A DNA stretch of 5,424 nucleotides. Source: Aquirhabdus sp. Its GTDB lineage: Bacteria > Pseudomonadota > Gammaproteobacteria > Pseudomonadales > Moraxellaceae. Where the stretch lies: positions 1-5,424 of the forward strand of contig JASLEL010000385.1 in the NCBI GenBank assembly GCA_030151145.1, given 5' to 3'. Every line of letters starts with the position of its first letter. Positions within the stretch are counted from its first letter, which is position 1. The notes beneath the pieces were generated by a model that was not told the DNA's origin, made no database searches, and was given only the letters and a program-made list of their open reading frames with translations. Below are positions 1-5,424 of this stretch, piece by piece. Made by a program: the position numbers and the translations under genes.

Positions 1-75
1 TAATTCCGCTTCCAGCTTCACAGCCTGTTGTTCTGCCAATCCATAATGTTGGTTCATGATCTGGGCAAATGGCAT
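1..75 (-). CDS. 5' end of an unidentified protein gene (partial, runs off the left edge)
   Basis: An ATG at 75-73 opens a frame that stays open to the window edge, giving 25 residues beginning MPFAQIMNQHYGLAEQ. It is preceded by a strong ribosome binding site, AGGAGAG (87-81), five bases from the ATG, which fixes this start over the internal ATG at codon 7. The visible part is hydrophilic with no signal peptide, and the Glu/Gln/Ala/Leu-rich stretch suggests a helix, so a cytoplasmic protein is likely. It follows the lipoprotein gene on the same strand, but the terminator at 158-184 lies between them, so it probably has its own promoter within 88-157. I do not recognise the family from this short piece. 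That it is a real gene is fairly sure; its function is unknown. Confidence 0.72.
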   Translation of the reverse strand, partial: MPFAQIMNQHYGLAEQQAVKLEAEL

Positions 76-111
76 CCCGACTCTCCTGTTAAGAAATCAA
101 ACTTTTCATGA

Positions 112-153
112 CGATACCGTAAACTCAAGCTGCACATTTACATATAAGTATCG
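112..153. repeat. Imperfect palindrome upstream of the left-edge gene
   Basis: CGATAC (112-117) pairs with GTATCG (148-153), and just inside them GTAAA (119-123) pairs with TTTAC (137-141). This makes a nested 6 + 5 bp imperfect inverted repeat around a 13-base centre. It lies between the lipoprotein terminator and the start of the left-edge gene, where that gene's promoter or leader must be. It could be an operator or an RNA hairpin in the leader, or chance in AT-rich DNA. The pairing is seen directly; any role is inferred. Confidence 0.3.
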
Positions 154-157
154 GCAT

Positions 158-184
158 AAAAAAGCCAGAACAACGTCCGGCTTT
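158..184 (-). terminator. Probable intrinsic terminator of the lipoprotein gene
   Basis: Read on the minus strand, AAAGCC (184-179) pairs with GGCTTT (166-161), and two further base pairs can form inside one mismatch. The second arm ends in a run of six T (163-158). It sits 18 bases after the lipoprotein stop codon, where a terminator is expected. The stem is weaker than that of the metG terminator at 1110-1137, whose sequence it closely resembles, so some read-through into the left-edge gene is possible. Confidence 0.68.
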
Positions 185-201
185 GTATAAGCATAAAACG
201 C

Positions 202-951
202 TTACTTCGCTGCATCACCATCATGGACCAAATGCATTTTGTTTAATGCATACGCCACACCACTGGCAATTCGCACCTGCAATCGCTGATGAATATCCTC
301 TTTATCTGCATCGGAATAGCTCTCATACAATCGCTGCTCAGCGGTGATTGAGCGCATTTTCTCACATGGCCATTTGTCGGTATTCCACTCCCAACCGACG
401 GACTGACCACTATCGACCCGATAGACTTTTACGATAAAACTAGAGTAAACACATTGCTGCTGACCGTGAAACACATTATTGACTGTATTCAAACCATAAC
501 CCGCACGAAACTCGCGACGATTAACTTCATTCAGTGCAGGGTTCACCACGACCAACGTATCGATGTGCTGTCGTTTTGCCTGACGGAACAGTTCATCCAG
601 ACGATCATTGCCGTATTTCTTAGTGCCGGTACTCGCCTGATCCAGCCGAACCACATTAAACCGATTATGTTTCTTTAGTAAATCAATCGCCGTATCTTCA
701 GTGAAATGATCGACCTGCCACTGCGATACGGATACATCGCTTGCAGTGTCCAGAAAGGCAAGTGCACCCATTGAATTGGTATGTAGGGTATCTCCCAACT
801 GCGACACCACGCCTATCGTCTGCATCCGTCCAATATCCTCTACCGCCACTGAGCGCTTAAGATCCAATGTGGCACAGCCACTCAACGTACTGATCAATGT
901 CAATACCGCAATGATCCGTACCGATAATCCATTACTTTTTGTAGCGATCAT
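202..951 (-). CDS. Putative outer-membrane lipoprotein of unknown function
   Basis: This gene encodes 249 residues with a classical lipoprotein signal: basic residues K5 and R12, a hydrophobic core at about 13-23, and a lipobox LSGC with Cys26 as the expected lipidated residue. Residue 27 is Ala, not Asp, so sorting to the inner face of the outer membrane is expected. The mature part of about 224 residues seems to alternate strands and helices (strand near 44-50, helix near 86-95, strand near 98-103, helix near 116-128, strand near 130-136). This loosely resembles the alpha/beta arrangement of CsgG- or TolB-N-like periplasmic domains, but that is only a guess. Cys167 and Cys196 could form a disulfide in the periplasm. 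The ATG at 951-949 has a moderate GGGTGA site (962-957) five bases upstream. The gene stands alone between two terminators, and its base composition looks lower in GC than metG or apbC. I do not recognise the family. Confidence 0.88.
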   Translation of the reverse strand: MIATKSNGLSVRIIAVLTLISTLSGCATLDLKRSVAVEDIGRMQTIGVVSQLGDTLHTNSMGALAFLDTASDVSVSQWQVDHFTEDTAIDLLKKHNRFNVVRLDQASTGTKKYGNDRLDELFRQAKRQHIDTLVVVNPALNEVNRREFRAGYGLNTVNNVFHGQQQCVYSSFIVKVYRVDSGQSVGWEWNTDKWPCEKMRSITAEQRLYESYSDADKEDIHQRLQVRIASGVAYALNKMHLVHDGDAAK

Positions 952-1030
952 TCAATTCACCCAAAACGTTAAGACCATTAAAAATACATAATATTCACCA
1001 ATTGTACATTTTTATCATTTTATTAACACT

Positions 1031-1036
1031 ATTATA
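1031..1036 (-). promoter_or_regulatory. Possible -10 element for the lipoprotein gene
   Basis: The minus strand reads TATAAT here, an exact match to the sigma70 -10 consensus, about 80 bases upstream of the lipoprotein ATG and downstream of the metG terminator. No good -35 hexamer lies 16-18 bases further upstream (the candidate at 1059-1054 is ACGAAA). The region is very AT-rich, so a chance match is quite possible. The terminator before it does imply that a promoter lies in this gap. Confidence 0.3.
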
Positions 1037-1109
1037 TTGCCCCTCAAAAACCTTTTCGTCTAGAAAAAATTAAAGCGGCATTTCAATCTCTGGCATAGCG
1101 TGTCTCCAT

Positions 1110-1137
1110 AAAAAAAGCCGGACCCACGTCCGGCTTT
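1110..1137 (-). terminator. metG: Strong intrinsic terminator of metG
   Basis: On the minus strand AAAGCCGGAC (1137-1128) and GTCCGGCTTT (1123-1114) form a perfect 10-bp stem closed by a 4-base loop. The second arm runs into seven consecutive T (1116-1110). It begins 16 bases after the metG stop codon. This is a textbook Rho-independent terminator and should separate metG from the downstream lipoprotein gene. Confidence 0.93.
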
Positions 1138-1153
1138 CTCATTCATTCCGTAA

Positions 1154-3268
1154 TCAGCTCACGCGATCACCCGGCTTCGCCCCACTATCCGGCGACAGCA
1201 GGAAAATTCCCTCATCATTACCCGCCGCCAGCACCATGCCGTTCGACACACCAAAGCGCATCTTACGCGGTGCGAGATTCGCCACCACCACGACCTGACG
1301 ATGCAGCAACGCCTCCGGCGAGTACGCCCCACGGATACCGCTAAACACCGTGCGTGGCTCTGCTTCACCGACATTCAAAGTCAGCTTGAGGAGCTTATCC
1401 GAGCCCTCGACCGTCTCTGCTGCCACGATCTCCGCCACGCGCAGATCGACCTTCAGGAAATCTTCGATCGTGATCACACTGCGCTCTCCACTTTCCCCGC
1501 CCGCTGGTTGAGAAGCCTCTTTAGGCGCAGCAACTTTCGTCTTACCCGCAGGCTCAGCCGCCGCGACAGATGCAGGTGCCGCAGTGGTTCCCGCTGTTTG
1601 AAGAGTCTCTTTGGAGGCTTCCACCATCGCATCGACTTTCACCTGCTCGACACGCTGCATCAGCGGCTGGAAGGTCGCGATCTCATGATCGACCAGAATT
1701 GCACGACGGCTGTCCCAATCCAGTGAATCCAGACGCAGGAACGCCTGCACCTGTGCCGCCATGGCAGGCAGTACTGGCGCGAGGTACACCATCAGTTGAC
1801 GAAACAGATTCAGCCCCATCGAGCAGACGGCCTGCACCTCAGCCTCCATGCCCTCCATCTTGGCAAGTGCCCACGGCTTCTTCTCATCGATATACTGATT
1901 AGCCCGATCCGCCAGCGCCATGATGTCGCGGATCGCACGGCTAAACTCACGCGCCTCATACGCCTGACCGATGCTGTCACCGGCCGCGATAAAGTCGTTT
2001 AGTAGTTCTGGCTCACTGACCGTAGCGGCGAGCTTGCCGTCGAATTTCTTGGTGATAAAGCCTGCGCAGCGACTGGCGATATTCACCACCTTGCCCACGA
2101 GGTCGCTGTTTACTTTCAGCGTGAAGTCTTCGAGGTTCAGGTCAATGTCTTCGACCGTATCCGAAAGACGACTGGCGAAATAGTAGCGCAGCGTTTCCGG
2201 ATTCAGATGCTCAAGGAAGGTCTCGGCTTTGATGAAGGTGCCGCGCGACTTGCTCATCTTTTCTTTGTTGACGGTCAGGAAGCCATTGGCATAGATGCCG
2301 GTCGGCGTACGATAGCCCGCACCTTCGAGCATCGCAGGCCAGAACAGTGAATGGAAATAGACGATGTCTTTACCGATAAAGTGATACAGCTCGGCAGTGC
2401 TGTCCTTGGCAAAGTAATCATCAAACTTCAGGTCGTGGCGCTTGCTGCACAGATGCTCAAAGCTTGCCATGTAGCCGATAGGCGCATCCACCCAGACATA
2501 GAAATATTTGCCCGGCGCATCTGGGATCTCAAAGCCGAAATACGGCGCATCACGCGAGATATCCCAGTCGGCAAGGCCCGCCTCGAACCATTCACCGAGT
2601 TTATTGCTGATGCTCGGCTGCAGACGACCCTCGGCACGGGTCCAGTTCTGCAGAAACTCGGCAAAGTGCGGCAGTTGGAAGAAATAATGCTCGGATTCTT
2701 TCTCAACCGGCGTCGCACCACTCAAGGTTGAGTAGGGATTCTTGAGTTCGGTGGCATTATAGGTACTGCCGCAGACTTCGCAGGAGTCACCGTACTGATC
2801 TTTAGCGCCACACTTGGGGCATTCACCTTTGATAAAGCGGTCTGCAAGAAAAAGCCCCTTCTCCGGGTCAAACAGCTGACGCACCGGACGTACGCTGATA
2901 TGGCCTGCATCGCGGTTGGCGAGGTAAATCTCGGTCGAGCGCTTGCGGTTCTCATCACTGTGCGTCGAGTGATACTGGTCAAAACCGACAAAGAAGCCCG
3001 CAAAGTCACGCTCATGCTCGCGCTGCACCTGTGCGATCTGCTGCTCTGGCGTGACGCCATTGGCCTGCGCCTTGAGCATGATCGCCGTACCGTGCGCATC
3101 ATCGCCGCACACGTACGTCACCTGATGGCCGCGCGCCCGCATCGCCCGCACCCAGATGTCAGCCTGGATATAGCCCACCAGATGGCCGAGATGGATCGGG
3201 CCGTTGGCGTAGGGCAAGGCATTGGTGACGAGGATACGACGTTGGGCTGTGGAGACTGGAGCTGACAC
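1154..3268 (-). CDS. metG: Methionyl-tRNA synthetase, with C-terminal tRNA-binding domain
   Basis: This cytoplasmic class I synthetase joins methionine to tRNA-Met using ATP and is needed for both initiation and elongation. Counting from the GTG at 3268, the Rossmann catalytic core carries the HIGH motif as HLGH (26-29) within ALPYANGPIHLGH. A zinc knuckle has Cys150, Cys153, Cys163 and Cys166, and the KMSKS loop is intact (337-341). A helical anticodon-binding domain follows to about 545. An Ala/Pro/Lys/Thr-rich linker (about 549-597) leads to an OB-fold tRNA-binding domain starting near ITIEDFLKVDLRVAEI (599 onward), as in dimeric bacterial MetG. The length of 704 residues is close to the E. 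coli enzyme. I chose the GTG because the frame's more upstream start, TTG at 3295, has no ribosome binding site and would sit almost at the predicted transcript end. It adds nine residues not expected in the family. The GTG also lacks a strong Shine-Dalgarno. Divergent from apbC. Confidence 0.97.
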   Translation of the reverse strand: MSAPVSTAQRRILVTNALPYANGPIHLGHLVGYIQADIWVRAMRARGHQVTYVCGDDAHGTAIMLKAQANGVTPEQQIAQVQREHERDFAGFFVGFDQYHSTHSDENRKRSTEIYLANRDAGHISVRPVRQLFDPEKGLFLADRFIKGECPKCGAKDQYGDSCEVCGSTYNATELKNPYSTLSGATPVEKESEHYFFQLPHFAEFLQNWTRAEGRLQPSISNKLGEWFEAGLADWDISRDAPYFGFEIPDAPGKYFYVWVDAPIGYMASFEHLCSKRHDLKFDDYFAKDSTAELYHFIGKDIVYFHSLFWPAMLEGAGYRTPTGIYANGFLTVNKEKMSKSRGTFIKAETFLEHLNPETLRYYFASRLSDTVEDIDLNLEDFTLKVNSDLVGKVVNIASRCAGFITKKFDGKLAATVSEPELLNDFIAAGDSIGQAYEAREFSRAIRDIMALADRANQYIDEKKPWALAKMEGMEAEVQAVCSMGLNLFRQLMVYLAPVLPAMAAQVQAFLRLDSLDWDSRRAILVDHEIATFQPLMQRVEQVKVDAMVEASKETLQTAGTTAAPASVAAAEPAGKTKVAAPKEASQPAGGESGERSVITIEDFLKVDLRVAEIVAAETVEGSDKLLKLTLNVGEAEPRTVFSGIRGAYSPEALLHRQVVVVANLAPRKMRFGVSNGMVLAAGNDEGIFLLSPDSGAKPGDRVS

Positions 3269-3302
3269 GGACTTATAACTCGAATAAATAATCAATATGA
3301 CT

Positions 3303-3311
3303 AATATAGCA
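3303..3311 (-). promoter_or_regulatory. metG: Probable extended -10 promoter of metG
   Basis: The minus strand reads TGCTATATT, an extended -10 (TG, one base, then TATATT with 5 of 6 matches to TATAAT). Extended -10 promoters tolerate a poor -35, and none is obvious at the usual distance. Transcription would begin near 3296, leaving a leader of about 28 bases before the GTG start of metG. Assigned by eye only. Confidence 0.45.
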
Positions 3312-3331
3312 AAAATGGACGCAAATCGCCT

Positions 3332-3360
3332 GTGTCAAGCGTAGTCAGACTTGTTAAAAT
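3332..3360 (+). promoter_or_regulatory. apbC: Probable sigma70 promoter of apbC
   Basis: A -35-like GTGTCA (3332-3337, 4 of 6 matches) and a -10 TAAAAT (3355-3360, 5 of 6) are separated by 17 bases. Transcription would begin near 3367, about 40 bases before the apbC ATG. A weaker alternative is TTGTTA (3351-3356) with TATAGG (3373-3378). The site lies back to back with the predicted metG promoter, so the two genes probably share a compact divergent control region. Confidence 0.42.
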
Positions 3361-3393
3361 CGCTGCCTCGTTTATAGGTTTTAGCTGCATCGT

Positions 3394-3397
3394 GGAG
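3394..3397 (+). promoter_or_regulatory. apbC: Ribosome binding site that sets the apbC start
   Basis: GGAG lies 8 bases before the ATG at 3406. The upstream in-frame GTG at 3397 overlaps the last G of this site and so cannot use it, which makes the ATG the better start. Confidence 0.75.
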
Positions 3398-3405
3398 TGC
3401 TGATC

Positions 3406-4647
3406 ATGTTTGACCGTATTAAAAATCTGTTTGGCCAGCCCCAGACGCCCGATCAGCCCGCCGTATCTGAACCCAATCCAGCTCAGATAGACGTCCTACT
3501 CGCTCACTTTCCATTGCAAAAAGATCAGGCGACGCCAACGCTTGCCAGTCTGATCAGCCAACAGGCACTGACCGACCAAACCCTCAATCTCACGCTGAAG
3601 CTACCCGCAGGCTATACAGGCGACCCGCAAGAGCTACATGACCGTCTCGCTGATGCGCTGGCCGCCTTGGGTGTGACAGAGGTCAACCTGCATCTGGTCC
3701 AGCAGAAGGTCGAAGGCCAAACCAAGAGCAAGCCCGCAGGCGTAGCTACGGCATCCACGCAAAAACTCCCCGTCGTCACCAATGCCGCAGCGCCCGTCCC
3801 GACTTCAACGCCGACCCGTCCTGTCCCTCCGACCCAAGGCGAGCTGAAAGCCCATGCCCATATCGCCCATATCATCGTCGTGGCCTCAGGCAAAGGTGGC
3901 GTCGGTAAATCCACCACGGCAGTCAACCTGGCACTGGCCTTACAGAAAAACGGTGCCCGTGTCGGCATGCTCGACGCCGACATCTACGGCCCCAGTATCC
4001 CGACAATGCTGGGGATCGAAGGCAAAACGCCACTGATCGAGAATGAACAATTCGTACCGCTTGAGGCGCATGGTCTCGCGGTGCTGTCGATCGGCAATCT
4101 GACCGGAGATAACAATACCCCTATCGTCTGGCGTGGCCCCAAGGCCACCGGTGCGCTGATGCAGCTTTTTAACCAGACGAACTGGCCGACACTGGATTAC
4201 CTCATCATCGACATGCCACCCGGTACGGGCGACATCCAGTTGACGCTCGCCCAGCGTATCCCAGTCAGTGGCGCTGTGATCGTCACGACCCCGCAGCATG
4301 TCGCACTACTGGATGCGCAGAAAGGCATTGAGCTGTTCAATAAAGTGAATATCCCAGTCTTGGGCGTGATTGAGAATATGGCCCTGCATGTCTGCAGCCA
4401 GTGCGGTCATGTGGATGAGATCTTTGGTGCAGGCGGTGGTGAGAAGTTGGGTGAGCAATACCATGTCCCTCTGCTCGGCCGTCTACCGCTGGATCGCGCC
4501 ATCCGCGAGCATGCCGACACGGGTACGCCCAGTGTGGTTGCAGACGATATTGCTGCACCACTGTACCTGCAGATCGCCGAGAAGGTCACCGCTGAAGTCG
4601 CCAAACTCGGCCAGACCCATGCACGGGATGATAAGCGGATTTTTTAA
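3406..4647 (+). CDS. apbC: Mrp/ApbC-type iron-sulfur cluster carrier ATPase
   Basis: This is a 413-residue cytoplasmic P-loop ATPase of the Mrp/ApbC/Nbp35 family, which holds and hands over Fe-S clusters to apoproteins as a dimer. The deviant Walker A GKGGVGKST is at 162-170, followed by the family signature DADIYGPS (190-197). WRGPKATGALMQL (about 242-254) and the Walker B/switch region IIDMPPGTGD (267-276) are intact. The cluster-binding CxxC is Cys330-Ser-Gln-Cys333. The N-terminal part (about 20-100) corresponds to the MIP18-like (DUF59) region but looks divergent. A Pro/Ala/Thr-rich linker (about 101-145) joins it to the ATPase domain. About 15 residues before the MIP18-like part, starting MFDRIKNLFG, may form a short amphipathic helix. 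The start is set by GGAG at 3394-3397. Divergent from metG, as I recall in other Pseudomonadales, and converging on the next gene with a 7-base gap. Confidence 0.95.
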   Translation: MFDRIKNLFGQPQTPDQPAVSEPNPAQIDVLLAHFPLQKDQATPTLASLISQQALTDQTLNLTLKLPAGYTGDPQELHDRLADALAALGVTEVNLHLVQQKVEGQTKSKPAGVATASTQKLPVVTNAAAPVPTSTPTRPVPPTQGELKAHAHIAHIIVVASGKGGVGKSTTAVNLALALQKNGARVGMLDADIYGPSIPTMLGIEGKTPLIENEQFVPLEAHGLAVLSIGNLTGDNNTPIVWRGPKATGALMQLFNQTNWPTLDYLIIDMPPGTGDIQLTLAQRIPVSGAVIVTTPQHVALLDAQKGIELFNKVNIPVLGVIENMALHVCSQCGHVDEIFGAGGGEKLGEQYHVPLLGRLPLDRAIREHADTGTPSVVADDIAAPLYLQIAEKVTAEVAKLGQTHARDDKRIF

Positions 4648-4657
4648 AGGGTTATCA
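4629..4657. repeat. Inverted repeat across the convergent gene ends
   Basis: TGATAA (4629-4634) and TTATCA (4652-4657) form a 6-bp inverted repeat with a 17-base AT-rich loop, spanning the apbC stop and the stop of the minus-strand neighbour. On the minus strand the right arm is a tandem stop, TGA then TAA. A six-T run (4640-4645) lies in the loop and not after the stem, so this is not a canonical terminator. It may be chance. Confidence 0.3.
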
Positions 4658-5269
4658 GACGCGACCCAGCGGCCATTGTTTAAAGACGGGTAATGCCTCT
4701 GCCTCAGCAGAGAAAGCCGCCAACGCTGGGAAACGCTCCGCAGGCACCACATCCGCCAGCACATGCTGGGTAAACGCCCATGCCACGGCAATGCTAATAC
4801 TCGCCTGATCAATATCACTGCCCAGTGACAACGGCTGTCGGGTCATCTCACGCTCAAGCTCGCCATAGGCCGCCAGTAACTGTCCCGTCACTCGATCCAC
4901 CCACGGCTGATGGCGCATCTCCTCAGGCCGGAGCGTATGCTCATAGTAGAGCTGTACGCTCTTCTCACAGGCCGCCAATGCCAGACCGATCAGACTTAAA
5001 GTTCGCAGACGCGATCCGAGATCGCTCGGCATCAGAGTCTTACCGGTGGCCAAGGTCTCGACGTAATCAAGCATCAGGGTCGAATCCATCAGCACCGTGC
5101 CGTCACCTGCGACCAGTGTCGGAGCCTTCACGACCGGATTGATCGCCTGAAACTGCTCAAAGTGGCGAAACACCGACACCGACTCATGCGCAAACGGCAG
5201 ACTTAAATACTGCAGCGAGATCGCCACCCGCCGTACATAAGGCGAATCCAGCATACCGATCAGTTTCAT
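4655..5269 (-). CDS. Glutathione S-transferase family protein
   Basis: This is a 204-residue cytosolic protein with the two-domain glutathione S-transferase layout; such enzymes join glutathione to electrophiles or carry out glutathione-dependent reductions. The thioredoxin-like N-terminal domain (about 1-75) begins MKLIGMLDSPYVRRVAI, where Ser9 is the likely residue contacting the glutathione thiol. Pro50 in VKAP is the expected cis-proline, and Asp62-Ser63 match the pair that holds the gamma-glutamyl group. The all-helical C-terminal domain (about 85-200) has an N-capping box S-x-x-D at 151-154. The start resembles YibF-like members, but the subclass and substrate cannot be told. The ATG at 5269-5267 has AAAGGA (5283-5278) eight bases upstream. 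It converges with apbC, 7 bases between stops, with no obvious terminator of its own. Confidence 0.9.
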   Translation of the reverse strand: MKLIGMLDSPYVRRVAISLQYLSLPFAHESVSVFRHFEQFQAINPVVKAPTLVAGDGTVLMDSTLMLDYVETLATGKTLMPSDLGSRLRTLSLIGLALAACEKSVQLYYEHTLRPEEMRHQPWVDRVTGQLLAAYGELEREMTRQPLSLGSDIDQASISIAVAWAFTQHVLADVVPAERFPALAAFSAEAEALPVFKQWPLGRV

Positions 5270-5327
5270 ATCTTGCGTCCTTTAGAGGGTGTCCAAGGCT
5301 GGCTATTGAGACCAACAGTCCAGACAG

Positions 5328-5358
5328 GCTATGGGCCACAGCATAATCCAGCATAGCA
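5328..5358. promoter_or_regulatory. Repeat cluster overlapping a possible promoter of the glutathione S-transferase gene
   Basis: CAGCATA occurs at 5339-5345 and again at 5349-5355, exactly 10 bases apart. GCTATG (5328-5333) pairs with CATAGC (5352-5357). On the minus strand TGCTATGCT (5358-5350) looks like an extended -10, which would start transcription near 5343 with a leader of about 73 bases. Repeats spaced by one helical turn over a promoter suggest a regulator binding site, but this is by eye and the -35 is poor. Confidence 0.3.
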
Positions 5359-5385
5359 AGTCACGACAAGAATAAAATTAAATCA

Positions 5386-5424
5386 TTAACTTGCCGCGCC
5401 TGTACCGACACCTGCACCCATCAT
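5386..5424 (-). CDS. 3' end of an unidentified gene (partial, runs off the right edge)
   Basis: Reading leftward from the window edge, a frame of 12 codons, MMGAGVGTGAAS, ends at a TAA (5388-5386). The GC-rich codons stop abruptly at this TAA and give way to AT-rich DNA, which is how a gene end usually looks. The Gly/Ala-rich tail would fit several kinds of protein and does not identify a family. No clear hairpin terminator follows within 5284-5385. The call rests on composition and orientation only. Confidence 0.45.
   Translation of the reverse strand: MMGAGVGTGAAS

Noticed and set aside
454..991. Plus-strand open frames of 74 and 81 codons opposite the lipoprotein gene
   Set aside because: They are antisense to a gene with a clear signal peptide, good start and terminator. 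Their translations look random and show no domain.
1301..3265. Several plus-strand open frames of 68-141 codons, and minus-strand frames in other phases, within metG
   Set aside because: They lie entirely inside the unmistakable metG coding region. Their Arg/Ser/His-rich translations are typical of shadow frames in GC-richer genes.
3333..3338. Perfect minus-strand TTGACA as the -35 of metG
   Set aside because: It is 24 bases from the TATATT -10, too far for a sigma70 promoter, and nothing resembling a good -10 lies at 16-18 bases.
3397..3405. GTG at 3397 as the start of apbC
   Set aside because: It overlaps the GGAG ribosome binding site that serves the ATG at 3406.
3612..4604. Minus-strand open frames of 65-123 codons opposite apbC
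   Set aside because: They are shadows of a gene with intact Walker and CxxC motifs, and none has a plausible ribosome binding site or domain.
1..5424. A mobile element, CRISPR array, RNA gene or new multi-gene defence or biosynthetic system
   Set aside because: No transposase, integrase, regular repeat array, tRNA-like or riboswitch-like structure was seen. The complete genes are core functions plus one orphan lipoprotein, with mixed orientations and separate transcription signals.

Overview
The window comes from a gammaproteobacterial chromosome, most likely Pseudomonadales and perhaps Moraxellaceae. This rests on two things: the MetG and Mrp/ApbC proteins resemble the versions I remember from Acinetobacter and Pseudomonas, and metG lies next to apbC, as I recall it does in those genera. 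Base composition looks moderately GC-rich in metG, apbC and the glutathione S-transferase gene, and visibly lower in the lipoprotein gene and the intergenic regions. No database search was possible, so the taxonomic call is an inference.

Layout from left to right. Positions 1-75 hold the first 25 codons of a minus-strand gene I do not recognise. Next, on the minus strand, comes a 249-residue lipoprotein of unknown function (202-951), with a weak intrinsic terminator behind it (158-184). A 200-base AT-rich gap follows, containing the strong terminator of metG (1110-1137) and a possible promoter for the lipoprotein gene. metG (methionyl-tRNA synthetase, minus strand, 1154-3268) is full length with its C-terminal tRNA-binding domain. 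A divergent promoter region (about 3269-3405) separates it from apbC/mrp (plus strand, 3406-4647), an Mrp-type ATPase that carries iron-sulfur clusters. apbC converges on a glutathione S-transferase-like gene (minus strand, 4655-5269) with only 7 bases between the stop codons. At the right edge, 5386-5424 appears to be the last 12 codons of another minus-strand gene.

The genes are housekeeping or stress-related and do not form an obvious single pathway. MetG charges tRNA for translation, ApbC supplies Fe-S clusters to apoproteins, and the glutathione S-transferase probably handles electrophiles or glutathione-linked chemistry. No mobile element, CRISPR array, tRNA or rRNA gene is visible. I do not see a new multi-gene system. 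The points most worth a second look are the uncharacterised lipoprotein, two near-identical terminator sequences that flank it, the choice of metG start codon, and an operator-like repeat cluster upstream of the glutathione S-transferase gene.
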